A DNA stretch of 64,000 nucleotides from Hormiphora californensis (taxonomy: Eukaryota > Ctenophora > Tentaculata > Cydippida > Pleurobrachiidae). The notes beneath the pieces are model-generated. The model saw nothing but the letters and a program-made list of their open reading frames with translations, had not been told where the DNA came from and did not search any database. The position numbers and the translations under genes were made by a program. Positions 33,318 through 44,377 of the stretch are shown here, one piece after another (within the stretch, counting starts at the first letter, position 1; the number at the start of each line of letters is the position of its first letter). The DNA is taken from positions 9,695,969 through 9,759,968 of the forward strand of contig CM035351.1 of NCBI GenBank assembly GCA_020137815.1, given 5' to 3'.

Positions 33318-33659
33318 ATCAAAGAAGCCATTTTAAAGTGTTTTAAATGTCATACAGACCATACAATGTCAGAATTACATGCCAAAATGACCTAAAAAGT
33401 AGGGCAAAAAAACCAAAAAAAGCCAAACCCGCCCTAAAATCCGGGATTGATCTGGCTTTTTTGGCCTTGGCTCCCCTCCCCCATAAGGGATTGCTCATCG
33501 CTCGTATTTCAAAGATTTCTTCCTGCACACAACTGTTTCCTGTTTTACGGTAAAATACATGTCTGTAGGTAAATTTTTTACCTACAGTCATGTACAGGGT
33601 GTTCATATGGGATATTTACACGCGTTGGCCTTCAGATGGTATAGAAATTACATGTTTTT

Positions 33660-33850
33660 CTGGTAAATTAAGACCACCGGGGCGATTCGAACCACTTGTT
33701 ATGTTCTAACCCTCGGAGCGTGTGAAGAGAGGGTCGAGCTACTAGCTCAGCTAGGCAATGAACCACCGGGGCAATTTGGTTATTACACCGGGGCAATTTG
33801 GTAAGTGGACCGGGGCAATTCGGTTAATAAACCGGAGCAATTTGGCTAAC
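33660..33850. repeat. CCGGGGCAATT repeats with tRNA-like core
   Basis: Several ACCGGGGCAATTTGG units surround a stretch whose minus strand reads GTGGTTCGAATCGCC (B-box-like) and TAGCTGAGCTAGTAGCTC (A-box-like). Related units lie at 39825-39850 and 40090-40135. Possibly a tRNA-derived SINE relic. A separate palindrome follows at about 33856-33919. Confidence 0.4.
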
Positions 33851-34208
33851 AAACTAACGTTAAAGTTAATTATTTTATCTTTTAATTAAAATTAAAAGAT
33901 AAAATAGTTAACTTTAAGCCTATATAATTTTTTTGGATGTATCTTTATTAAATGCAAATGGGGGTAAGAAGTTTTATGGAGTTCGACAGATATTTGAGGT
34001 TAACTTGTTTTAAAAAAACACATTTAAAAAAAATATCTTGGCCCCTGTACATTTCCTCAAAAACCACTTATCCGTTGACCGCACCGTCTGGCAGGGAAGT
34101 TCTTCGTATCAGTCCGCACAAAAGTGGTGTAGCGATTTTTGAGATGTATCTGTTCTGGTTTGAAAGTTATGAAAATACCCTGTAACCAATTAGGCCTAAT
34201 TAAGTCAA

Positions 34209-34812
34209 TTTTTTCCCTGCCCGGGTGATCTTTTTAGCATGCACGTGCTAAAAAGATCATTCAGGGTTTAGAAATCAGCAGATTGTGTAGTTAACTAAAA
34301 GTGTCCGTCCGTCACGGACAACGCCTAACAACAAGGCTGCTCCTTCATAAAACTTTCATCTCACGCTTCGTTGATTCAACAAAGGAAATGATTAACACAC
34401 ATTGTGGCGTGCAATTACTCGCTGATAGCACTTCCCACTATCACCTGAAATCACTTTGGGCGCCCTACAGCCATGCTATGAAGTGATAGAACGTCTTTCA
34501 AGCATGAAACTACTGTCACTAGTGACTCGAGTTGAGATGCGGTTAAAGTTGAAGCACTTGGTAACCAACTGGGGTCTCCTAACCAACTGACTTGGTTGCC
34601 ATAGCAACTGTACTGGTTACCATAGGAACTGACTTGGTTGCCATAGCAACTTACCTAGTTACCTTAGTAACCAACATCGCATCAGCCTGAGCCGAATGCT
34701 CTCTGAGCACAAAATTCATCAGGAAATCCAGTTTTGAAGCTTATTCATCAATTTTAAATCCAGTTGGCAGGGAAACACCGCATTATGAATACATAATGCA
34801 ATAATTCTTGTT
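34209..34812. mobile_element. HINE-like element, complete copy
   Basis: 5' TTTTTTCCCTGCCCGGGTG, a CTTTTTAGCAtgCACGTGCTAAAAAG hairpin, and TTTAGAAATCAGCAG; 3' GGCAGGGAAA, stem-loop GCATTATG-aata-CATAATGC at 34780-34799 and TTCTTGTT. The interior holds CTGCTCCTTCATAAAACTTT, shared with other copies, and the X-box-like array at 34595-34671. Confidence 0.65.
34595..34671. promoter_or_regulatory. phased array of four X-box-like (RFX) sites
   Basis: GTTGCCATAGCAAC (34595), GTTACCATAGGAAC (34616), GTTGCCATAGCAAC (34637) and GTTACCTTAGTAAC (34658). The first three match GTHNYYATRRNAAC fully; the fourth has one mismatch. Starts are 21 bp apart throughout. Whether RFX factors bind is untested. Confidence 0.55.
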
Positions 34813-34936
34813 CATCACCGATATTGAGACAAACTAAGGGGGTTTTTCTAGGGACCCTATAGAGTACCCTGGAAGTGGAATTGAATTGGCTTTAGAACGT
34901 TTTTTGCCGAAAAGTCGACGCGTCATATTACCGGAC

Positions 34937-35349
34937 TTAAAGTGAGAGGTGCACAAAAACGAAATTTGGAATAATGTCTAAACTAATTGTTTGTTACATT
35001 CCTTGGTGTCCAATTAAAAGTTTGGTGAAAAGATGACGTCTCTATATGGTGTTTGAAATTCCTTCATAACTAGGAACGCGTATACACGTGAAAGCTTCAA
35101 ACACAAGTTAGAAGCATGGGACCTTCATTAAAGTGTTCCTTGGATCAAAAGAAACAAGTTGGTGAAGGTTCCATGCTTCTAACTTGTGTTTGAAGCTTTC
35201 ACGTGCAAGTTCCTAGTTATGAAGGAATTTCAAACACAACATAGAGACGTAATCTTTTCACCAAACTTTTAATTGGACACCAAGGATTGTAACAAACAAT
35301 TAGTTTAGACATTATTTCAAATTTCGTTTTCGTGCACCTCTCACTTTAA
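34937..35349. mobile_element. palindromic TTAA element, second copy
   Basis: TTAAAGTGAGAGGTGCACA and inverse with TTAA on each side; closely related to 9867-10284 along the whole length. Confidence 0.85.
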
Positions 35350-35499
35350 GTCGAACTTTTTAATCAAGGGACACTAAATTCTTTAATTGGTCATATCTCC
35401 GTATCCAGATTAGATAAAGACTTGATCCAGGTTGCGTTGGAAAGGGAAAAATTTTATCTTTCCAATGCGACCAATGGCAAGTCTCTATCTTATCAGGAA

Positions 35500-35860
35500 G
35501 TTACTGAAATACATTACCTACTCGGTCCTGGGACAATCTGCGGGTACTGGGTGAATCGTCATGGCCTTGTGAGCATGGGAAAATACCCGCCGATTCATCA
35601 CGATGCAAAATGAGGCGGTAATTTACGTTTGAGTTTGGTCTCCCAAAACAATCTGTCGCGCGGGATTCGCTGACAAACGTGCTTTACATCGCGTGCACGT
35701 GAGTTCTTGCTGTCCACAGAGCGGGAGCCTATTCTTCGCGGTGCGAGAATAGGTTGCAATGGAGCCAACCATTAGCTGTCAGAGCATTGGCCTGACCCTA
35801 TTCTCATTTCTCTCAAATAAGGAGAGAACTGTGGTCAGAGCATTGGCCTGACAGACCATT
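35500..35860. repeat. dispersed module (CTCGGTCCTGGGACAATCTG block)
   Basis: The block from CTCGGTCCTGGGACAATCTG to GCAATGGAGCCAA recurs partly at 46180-46308 and inverted at 61055-61235. It ends in a small inverted pair GAGCATTGGCCTGAC. No gene. Confidence 0.6.
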
Positions 35861-36129
35861 AGCGGTGATCAAGTTATCGCACACCGCAAAGTTCACTAGG
35901 ACAGGTGTGTTTATAAATATAACCAGTTGATAATGTTTTGATGTAATTTCTATCATGGCGAATACTCTTAGTCTTATTCTTATTAAAAATGATTGAAATT
36001 CAGTTCTACTATAGTTACACATCTACTTATAGCTACACAGTTACACATTTACTGCTCCAATCTCGAGCTGCGGGTCTACTCTCGCTCGGAGAGAGAGCTT
36101 CGAGAGCGTCGAGAGCTCTCGAGGCTCTT

Positions 36130-36274
36130 CTCTCTCAGCTATTTATCTTTTTTCTCCCGCCTCTCGTGTCTTTCTCCCGCTCTATTTCTCTCTCTTATCT
36201 CTATCTCTCTCTCTCTCTATTCGTCTCTCTCTCTCCTCTCTCTCTCTCTCTTCTCTCTCCTCTCTCTCTCTATT

Positions 36275-36343
<69 letters not shown>

Positions 36344-36395
36344 ATCTCTCTATCTCTCTCTCTCTCTTTCTATCTCTCTATCTCTCTCTCTCTAG
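36130..36395. repeat. (CT)n-rich tract
   Basis: Degenerate then pure CT repeat ending just before the 3' end of the minus-strand gene at 36411. Confidence 0.95.
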
Positions 36396-36410
36396 TTACT
36401 GCATGTCTTT

Positions 36411-39400
36411 TTATTTTACTGACATAAATTGCGCTTGATAGAAGTGAACAGGAAGTTGAGGCTCTGGCACATCTCCGTCCCAATCTATTTCTCTTGTCGT
36501 TATTTGAAGAACTTTGTAAATAGCTTCTTTAAACTCTCCAAATATCATTCCTTGTGACCTATAGGAGAAGGAGGGTTTAATAGGAAAGTATCTATAGTTA
36601 GATCTTTTGAATGTCATAAAAATCATTGATTGGACCGTATTAGGTAATTTAAATATTGTCTCAATTGTGATATCTACACAGCGGTGGGGGATATCCCACA
36701 TCGTCTACGTATTGTCTAGGTGGTGTAATCACCTTCCCTGTAGAATTTCTGTCCTGGTGAAACGAGGATACGGGTTTACTATATTACTATCAGCAAACCT
36801 AACTCTATCACTATTATAGTACATATATATAATACAGTGTATACTATATCTATATTATAATTTGGAGATGAACGTCGAAGTGATGGCCGTTCGTTAGGCG
36901 GTATCTAAGCGACAGACTGCTCCTTCATAAAACACTTCATATGACGAAAGCTGTAAAGCTGTTATTCACACTTTCTGAAGTTCCAGTGGAAGTTTCTTAA
37001 TATTTCGAATGACTTTTAACAGGCCATTCCCCATAGTTACCAATTCAGTTGCCATGGCAACCGTTTTATAGACGTTGAAAGGGGCGAAAAAAACCACCCG
37101 GCGAAGCCGGGTGGGTTATTAGAAAGCCCTTACTTGAGGCGCTAGTGTATATATATAACTGTATAGTATACTAATGTGTGTATAGTATATTATACCAAAA
37201 CTAATTGAAATTAGTGGGCCCGAAAGGTTGACCTACTATTTGAGCTACCTTTGCCACCTCAACATTCACTGGGCAGTGGGCACCCGGTACAGACAGGGTA
37301 CAGAAGCTTCGTCTATCTTCACAAGGGAATGAACTGGTGCCAAAGGTAGCTCAAATAGTAGGGCAACTTTTCTGGCCCACTAATTTCAATTAGTTTTGGT
37401 ATAGTATGCATCATCTTTGGGATTTTTTATCCATGAAGAGTTAGTATAATAGGTACAGAGAGGTTTCATTTTTGACGTCATTTTGACGTCATAACGCGAC
37501 TTCACGACGTTATAACGTCATAATGACGACGTGATATCATCGGGATTACCTAGATGAAGATACTGACCAAGTTTGAGATTGATTGCATGAGATTAGAGTC
37601 CGGTATGGCGAAAAACCCATATCGTCATATCTATTTTTAGACAGTCATAACACTTTAGACGCGTTTTAAGACCCTTATATATCTAATTCTGAAAATTCGG
37701 TATAGTTTCTGAAAGTTCAGACAATTCTCTTTCCGTGATATAGTCTTCGTTTTTCGATTAGAATCCGTGTAAATTGAGCGCAAAGAAGTTTGGTCAGAGT
37801 CTAAAAAATGACGACTTTATGACGTTCTGTAAGACGTTCCTGGCAATGAAAAGAGACCCCACCTCGACTAATGCACATACATCCAGTAGATCTACCAGCT
37901 GTGAAAACGAGAAGTTTCTATCTCTTTTCGTTTGGCGTGAATATAATGGTTTATAAAAAGCGTCTATCCTATGCGCCCGCACGCGGTCCTGTTACACTGA
38001 ATCTTCAGCAAATGGGACCAGTCTGTAACTTCCGTCGCAGATAAGAAAGAGACTTGAAATAAACTTAAGTAAAAGACCCCAAGCCGGGTATACATTCCAA
38101 ATTTCAAGTCAATCGGATGAAAGGGAGCGACGCTATAGCCTTTCGAAATCCGGTTTTTCAGCCAAACACGTATAACTGCGTTTCTGGCAGCGCTTTTGGG
38201 GGGGGGGGGGAAGGCAACCTTTGCGCTTGCCAGCGCAATGACTAATATGTATACTATACACGCGTTTACTTAAGTTTATTTCAAGTCTGTGCATCAAAAT
38301 TCAAATCTCAGAACTTTCGTTGGTTCATGAAGTTGAATTTCAACTTCAATTACCTTGTCAATTAGATAAGACGGATATTTTACGAGATCTCTTCAACTCG
38401 ACATCCAGACCGTCCCATTTACTTTCTACAAGACATTTAATATAATACCTATCACCCCTAGCTGCAGTAGTCTGACCCATATCTGCTTACTGAATTTTCT
38501 CAGCTTTGATGTATTGGTAGGTCGTGTTGCTTGCAGTTGCAGTTGTGCGTATAATAAAATCAATGGTTTCTGTCACCTTAAGATACGAGATAAGATATTT
38601 AACTCTTACCTATCAGATGTCAGTTTGAAGTATAATATCTCTGCATCTGTCGTGTTGAGGTTGTTATAGCCAATCAAATCAAGTTCTCGTAACATCTGAA
38701 AGTCAGAGAACTAAAATAGCATTAGTTAAATGGTTGTATGCTAACAATTCACAAGAGTATGACCATCAATAAGTTTTTTTTTCTCTCTCTCTCTCTGTCG
38801 CCCCTGTCTCCCTCCCTATCTCTCTCTGTCAGTATCTTATATATATATACATATATACATATATATTATATGATATATAAATTAATATATAAATATGTGG
38901 GTTGGTGCAGCGGGTAAGAGGGCTGCTCCTGGGTGAGGGATGGCGTGGTGATTCGGGTTTATAAACCGTATACGGTTGCTCTACGGGCTTTCTAGTTATA
39001 TTATCAAGTAATTCAAATAAATGTCGTGGTGAGGATGAGTATGGAGCATCCAGTATCCAGTTCCACACGTGCAAATCGAATTTTTGGGCAAATCGAATTT
39101 TTGGGGCAATGTTTGAAATCTGTGGCTTTTCGGAAAAAGCTTGATCTCCTCTTTCTAAAGAGCTCAAGATTTTAAAAATTGGTTTTGAAATAACCAAGTT
39201 ATATTTGAGGTTAAACGTCTCAGAATTGTGCCAAAAAGGTGGCCGCTGATTCAACAGGGGAGGGGATTTGTGTAGGACTCCAACGGGCTTTAAAAGTAGG
39301 TCGGAACAATGCCGAGGTGCTGATCCCCTTTTTCTTATAGCGTTTCAGCGACGGTCCATTTTTGGTACAGATTTCTCTGCAGCATAGCTCGGGCGCCACC

Positions 39401-42400
39401 TCAAGCAGACAACCTTATTGTTTAGATATACACCGTTTTTGCGAAACTCTCGAAAGAGCATGATCTACCAATCATAGCTTGGCGGTGTAGACTCTTCTGT
39501 ACAAAGTAATCCTTTTTATCACCAAAAATTGTGCATCCCGACGGCTTTGGGCTCCGGGTTATCCAAACCAATTTGATTGGTCGAGGGAGGAGACATACTG
39601 AAGTTGGTCGGGCGCGTTGAGATCTCAACCGTGTGACACACACTGAAGTTCGATATGGCTCCAACCATTTTTGACTAAGAAATCATTTCCAAGAGGCTAA
39701 TTTCTTTACTGATACATCTCTCGGGGTATATTTCAATATTTCATCCATAGGGTAAACCGGGGCAAAATGGTTAACTTTTTACTTAATCGGTTCACACTCC
39801 CAATCCCATTTAAAAAAAGACCTCGAATTGCCCCGGTGGTTCGAATCGCCCCGGTAATCTTAATTTACCAGAATTTGGAATGAAAACATGCGAATATTTA
39901 AATAATTTGTATACCATCTGAAAGCTAATATTTTTTAGCTTTCAGCTGGTTTTTTCAAATCGAAAATTGACCAACTTAAACCGGATCTAGAGCCTATTCA
40001 GTGGTAACGAGCAGGCTCGAAAGAGCAGTTTTCTTCTGGATAGGATGACGTCATTATGATAGCTTAACTAGGTGAGAGACGGGCAGTACATGGTTCGAAT
40101 TGCCCCGGTGGTTCGAATTGCCCCGGTTTACCCTACTGAGTAAATTTCACCGTTTTTAAAATTTGTTGTTTATCATGTCACAGTTGTCCCAACTCACCAA
40201 AAATGCAAATAACGGTGAAATTCAGGCAGGTGCACAGTTGCTCGACAGTCTATTTCTGGCTGCTATTTCTGGCTGCTATTTCTGGCTGCTATTTCTGGCT
40301 GCTATTTCTGGCTGCTATTTCTGGCTGCTAGGCCTATTTCTGGCTGCAAGCACCCAGAAATAGGTCTAGCAGCCAGAAATAGATTTTAGCAGCCAGAAGT
40401 AGGGTCTAGCACTCTAGCAGCCAGAAATAGATTTTAGCAGCCAGAAATAGGGTTTCTCTCACGTGATCTCTCTATCTCTGTATGGGATACGAGAGACGAA
40501 TCGGTGAAGTAATTCGGTATCTGCAACTAATTGGGTATGGGATACGGGAGACGAATCGGTGAAATGATTCGGTATCTGCAACTAATTGGGTATGGGATAC
40601 GGGACCGGCCAAATTAGTTGCAGATCGAGTATGGTGTAGTCCTCAGTCAGGCGCTGCTGCTGGACGTGTTGGCGAGGAAGATGGTGGTCGCATAGGAACT
40701 GGTCCACTATGGTCCTCTCGATATGCGTATTCGGATCCAGGTTTACGGTCCTCGATACCTCCCGGCAGGCACACAGGTTGAAACGCCGCAGGGTCCAGAG
40801 CGGAGATGTGGGCCTGTTCAGAGGGCAGGCCTGATACTAGTGTCTTCCCTCCATACAGAGGGAGCAAATGTCTAGCCTCCTCCTCGATGTTGTCCCCGAC
40901 CAAGGAGTATTCGTGGTTTTGTCGTTTCGTGGGAGAGAAGGTATAGGAGCTGTCCGGTGGCGGCTTCGTAACAGAGGCATAATTGATTGCGATGCCTTGA
41001 TGTCAAAAATTTGGCCTTTTATAATGGTTATGGATTGTCATAATGGGTCCCATCCACCTTGTTTGTGACACGAGGCATGAAACGTTACACGATAAGAGAT
41101 CTGTTTATCGGTTATCCTATCCCCGATCTCGACATGTTACACAGCATGATATGAGATCAGTTTATCGGTGATTTGACGCAATGGGTGTGATAACACATAT
41201 TCGAAGTCTTGAATTTCAAGTTTGGACCGGTAAAACAAAAGAGGTGCCTCTCGTATCCCATACCCAATTAGTTGCAGACACCAAATCACTTCACCGATTC
41301 GTCTCCCGTATCCCATACCCAATTACTTGCAGATACCGAATCATTTCACCGATTCGTCTCTCGTATCCCATACAGAGATAGAGAGATCACGTGAGAGAAA
41401 CCCTATTTCTGGCTGCTAGACCCTATTTCTGGCTGCTAAAATCTATTTCTGGCTGCTAGACCCTATTTCTGGCTGCTTGCAGCCAGAAATAGGTTTAGCA
41501 GCCAGAAATAGGTTTAGCAGCCAGAAATAGCAGCCAGAAATAGCAGCCAGAAATAGCAGCCAGAAATAGCAGCCAGAAATATCAGCCAGAAATAGGCTGT
41601 CGAGCAACTGTGCACCTGCCGAAATTTATTGTTATGTTCTAACTCTCCTGTTAGTGTTACATTTGTTTCGCGGACGAGGCGACACAATCTGAGTGCACCA
41701 ATAGTTTGTATGTATGTATAGGGTGGGTGATGAGGGACGTATTCAACTATTTTATCTTGCACTATTTCAGACAGCCTTGTCAGTGTCTATAGCTTCACAG
41801 TTATCATGTGATATGGGGGAGTCATGTGACCTTACTAACGCGTCTTTCAAAGCTCAACAATTTTTAAAAGGATTGAGTCTTCAACAAACTTTAACCATAG
41901 AGCTTTTATTTTAAACAAATACTTGCACAAAAAGTTACATTGGGCGATAATACTTGCTTTCTCTTACATTACATTTTATATTATGTATATTGTAATCTAC
42001 ATATTAGTATGATGTATACCTATATGGTTGTTTGGTAGCTTAGTGCGTTTGGTAGCTTAGTGGTTTATAGCAGATAGCTCCGAGCATGTCTCTCTGGAGG
42101 TCCCTGGTTCAATTCCCGGTCAAACCCAGTATTTTTCGATTTTCTTCCCTATTTAATTCTTGCTCTGAACTCATTATTCAGAATATATTATATATAACAT
42201 ATATGTATGTAAGTGTGCGGTATTAAGATGTTTTAGTTACAATAGGAAAAATATGAATAAGACTTTATTATAGGGCTATCCTTGCATATTTGAGGTCCCT
42301 TGGTGTGGCCTATAAATAACCTACACAGAGAGATTGCCCTGCACTCAACAAAAATTCCCTCGGTCACAGTGTACACTTTCATTTCTAATTAACCTTATAT

Positions 42401-43763
42401 CCCAACCGGAAATGGTGAGTAGTCCTGAAAGGATGAATAAAATACTAAACATGCCTGATCATTTATAGTTAGGGGTCATGGGTGATACAGTCGGACCCCG
42501 ATTTAGTGGCATCCTCGGGGGAAAGAAATCCTGCCACTAAATCGGGGTGCCACTAAATCGGGGCGAGCCATATTTGGCCCATAAAAACCTCAAAGACACC
42601 TCTAACTGTTATATGCAATATTCATGTATTGATTACATGATCATTTCTGATTAGAAATAGAAAACTATAAAATAAATTTTTCAAAAAAATTGTGAAAAAT
42701 TTTTTAAGTTATACCAGCCCGTCCGATTTGTGTTTCGAATCGGTGCAGCTTCCTGGATGTCCTGTCTAATTAGCGGGTTCAAAACGAACTGATACGTGAT
42801 ACCATGCCAAATCGGGGCACCCTAAGGGGGTGAGGAAGTATCAAAATGTCAAAATAACCTTTTCTCTCAAAATTTATGTGGAGCACCGATCAAAGCATTG
42901 ACAATCGTACTGTAAAATTTTGCAAAAAGGTTGTAAAATTTTTTAAAGGTATACCAGCCACGTCCGAATCGTGTTTCGAATCGGTGCATCTTATCGCATG
43001 TCCTGCTGCTAATTAGACGGTTCGGAACGAATCGAAACGTGATCCCCATCGAATCGAAATTTTAACGCTTGGTGAACTTATGATTCAATGGCCCCATGGG
43101 GATCACGTATCGGTTCGTTCCGAACCGTCTAATTAGCAGCACGACATGCGATAAGATTCACTGATTCGAAACACGATTCGGACGTGGCTGGTATTCCTTT
43201 GAAAAATTTCAAAAAATTTTCAAAAAAATTTCACAAAAAAATTATTGGGGGAAAAAAATCCTGTCACTAAATCGGGGTGCCACTAAATCGGGGGCCACTA
43301 AATCGGGGTCCGACTGTACCTGCAAAAATCGCTTTTCAGTGAGATGTCCACTTTCATTGAGCGAGTTGGCATAATGTGTGTAGTTTTGGAATATTTTCTT
43401 AACAACATATTCCTCTCTTGTCTCATACTTTTCCTCCTCCTCCTCCTCCTCCTCCTCGTCCAAAGTTTGTCCACTTGGTATGCGATGCAGTGAACTCTGT
43501 GATTTTATATAGGAGCTACTGCATTTGTCTTCACAGCTTTGATCGCTACTTGCCTCTTCAATTTCTATCGGGTCTATAACTGCTAAACTTTGTTCGGCGA
43601 TCACCTGGCCCTCTATCTGATCTAGTGCGGCTATTATTGCAGATCCGGAGAGAGAACTAGCCATGTCATATAGTTCTTCGTTCTCCTCTCGCACTGTTGC
43701 CAGGGCCTTCTTGACGATAGAATTGGCCCGATCAAAAATCTCGTCCTGGCTAGTTTCTGTCAT
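36411..43763 (-). CDS. four-exon gene, possible EF-hand/p25-alpha-like ciliary protein
   Basis: Exons on the minus strand: 43763-43320 (ATG), 38695-38610, 38529-38491 and 36558-36411 (TAA). GT-AG junctions and phases 0, 2, 2 agree; total 717 nt or 238 aa. The N-terminus (MTETSQDEIFDRANSIVKKA) is helical, followed by an acidic E run near residues 103-111. The C-terminal half (EEYVVKKIFQNYTHYANSLN, KRFLQMLRELDLIGYN, NTTDAEILYFKL, FGEFKEAIYKVL) has the spacing of an EF-hand-like pair and recalls the p25-alpha/TPPP pattern, but the calcium-loop residues are not preserved and I cannot name the gene. The exon 1 donor is GTACAG, made partly by the end of a pogo-like element. Two X-box-like sites lie 66-116 bp upstream of the ATG, which suggests a ciliary role (inference). 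Intron 1 is 4.6 kb and full of repeats; extra small exons are possible. Confidence 0.65.
37048..37061. promoter_or_regulatory. palindromic X-box-like site
   Basis: GTTGCCATGGCAAC, a perfect symmetric X-box. It lies in a HINE-like relic (ACTGCTCCTTCATAAAAC at 36917) inside an intron, 3' of which is a CCACCCGGCGAAGCCGGGTGG hairpin (37094-37114). Confidence 0.45.
37191..37403. mobile_element. TIR MITE, 213 bp
   Basis: TATACCAAAACTAATTGAAA at the left and the inverse at the right, followed by paired ATTTGAGCTACCTTTG blocks. TA-type duplication likely. Confidence 0.8.
38890..39020 (+). ncRNA. tRNA-like stretch, possible SINE head
   Basis: GGTTGGTGCAGCGGGTAAGA resembles an A-box region, and GTGATTCGGGTTTATAAACC a degenerate B-box. 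No full cloverleaf. Followed by a copy of the CTCTTTCTAAAGAGCTC block known from 1198-1810. Confidence 0.25.
39250..40160. repeat. dispersed repeat (ACACACTGAAGTTCGA family) and CCCCGG units
   Basis: 39595-39780 matches the family seen at 51460-51610, 58908-59160 and 60540-60990 (ACACACTGAAGTTCG, TCATTT..AAGAGGCTAA, GATACATCTCTCG). GTTCGAATTGCCCCGG units follow at 39830 and 40090. Confidence 0.6.
40217..41628. mobile_element. foldback element with minisatellite arms, 8-bp target duplication
   Basis: Element 40225-41620, flanked by GAAATTCA and GAAATTTA. Ends GGCAGGTGCACAGTTGCTCG and inverse. Each end is itself a hairpin: tandem CTATTTCTGGCTG units turn into their own inverse. Inner arms pair over GGGATACGAGAGACGAATCG and the GATCACGTGAGAGAAACC block. 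The 8-bp duplication would fit an hAT-like mechanism. A unique core (about 40634-41030) is unrelated to the arms. It interrupts the repeat starting at 39595. Confidence 0.8.
40643..41005 (-). pseudogene. coding-like fragment captured in the foldback core
   Basis: A minus-strand open frame of about 115 codons with natural composition: YSLVGDNIEEEARHLLPLYG, KTLVSGLPSEQAHISALDP, then a Tyr-rich YAYREDHSGPV and a proline-rich end before TGA. It resembles a cytoplasmic tail more than a transposase. No start codon or promoter is apparent, and I do not recognise the source. It may be host sequence captured by the element. Confidence 0.35.
41771..41914 (+). CDS. possible terminal exon on the plus strand (weak)
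   Basis: A good acceptor (ATCTTGCACTATTTCAG) is followed by 47 codons to TAA with protein-like composition (LSVSIASQLSCDMGESCDLT, FLKGLSLQQTLTIELLF). No upstream plus-strand exon was found, so this stays tentative. Confidence 0.2.
   Translation, partial: TALSVSIASQLSCDMGESCDLTNASFKAQQFLKGLSLQQTLTIELLF
42046..42126 (+). tRNA. tRNA-like sequence (pseudogene or SINE head)
   Basis: GTTTG...CAAAC closing pairs, A-box-like TAGCTTAGTGGTT and B-box-like GGTTCAATTCC are present. The anticodon arm is irregular and the 5' part (TTTGGTAGCTTAGTG) is duplicated just upstream. Confidence 0.35.
42486..43318. mobile_element. pogo-like element ending inside a splice donor
   Basis: TA-CAGTCGGACCCCGATTTA at 42486 and inverse ending at 43316 followed by TA (43317-43318). 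The right TA is positions +2/+3 of the exon 1 donor of the minus-strand gene. The interior holds direct and inverted blocks (TCCGAATCGTGTTTCGAATC, CGTCTAATTAGCAGC). A further copy of this longer subtype begins at 63840. Confidence 0.85.
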
Positions 43764-43828
43764 GTTCAATCACGCACAAACAACTACAGTAGGACTAGAA
43801 AGAGATGAGAAACACTACAAACACTCAG

Positions 43829-43879
43829 GTTTCTATGGTGATGTCCCCACTCACAAATCAACTTAGTTCTCTTGGCAAC
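43829..43879 (-). promoter_or_regulatory. two X-box-like sites in a promoter position
   Basis: On the minus strand, ATCACCATAGAAAC (43842-43829) and GTTGCCAAGAGAAC (43879-43866) each match 13 of 14 positions of GTHNYYATRRNAAC. They lie 66-79 and 103-116 bp upstream of the ATG at 43763, the usual distance for X-boxes of ciliary genes. Confidence 0.5.
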
Positions 43880-44150
43880 GCTGTAATTCGATCACAACAT
43901 ACCGCCCTCAACTCAGAATATTTTAATATGAAATATCACTTTGAGTTTGTTGAGGTGTGGCAAATCCGAATGCATTTGTACTTTTACCCTCCTTTAGAGT
44001 GTAAAATCTAAAGTTTTCAGGTAGAATCAGGGTATTTAATTTCAAATATGTTGAGGGATCCCGAAACCGAACTCAAATTCGAGTATAAATAAATAGGTTA
44101 ATTTTAAAATTTGCATCAACTCGACAGAATGACAGACACAAAATATTAAA

Positions 44151-44157
<7 letters not shown>

Positions 44158-44183
<26 letters not shown>
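44158..44183. repeat. (AT)n tract
   Basis: TA dinucleotide run of about 26 bp. Confidence 0.9.
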
Positions 44184-44185
<2 letters not shown>

Positions 44186-44241
44186 GATATATATCTGTTA
44201 CATTGTATTTGAATAAAGTGAAAATGTGTATAATAACCTTA

Positions 44242-44377
44242 TTACTTTATCTCAGAGTGAGGATTCACATCGACCCGAGACAGAAGCATCAAGTGAAGAC
44301 GGTAGTTGAGGCCGCTCACATTGTCCACAATACCATTTGAAGAGGATGTAGACACTTTAAACTTAAAGATTCCCCTA
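44242..44377 (-). CDS. candidate terminal exon of another minus-strand gene
   Basis: Acceptor GTGGGCTGCAG, then 45 codons to TAA (44244-44242): RGIFKFKVSTSSSNGIVDNV, SGLNYRLHLMLLSRVDVNPH, SEIK. An alternative acceptor (TCTGTGTAG, exon from 44411) would add KIIMPHIVGCS in frame. A 34-nt exon at 45646-45613 (acceptor CACCCAG, donor AAG^GTACGT) has a compatible phase and may be the preceding one. Family unknown. Confidence 0.4.

Noticed and set aside
37774-37956. Plus-strand frame MSAKKFGQSLKNDD...
   Set aside because: Starts and ends without splice signals in an intron; no recognisable domain.
40163-40363. Frame starting MSQLSQLTKN with a GGCAG^GTGCAC donor-like end, considered as an exon
   Set aside because: The same sequence is part of a dispersed repeat (compare 60780-60880), and the donor-like end is the terminus of the foldback element.
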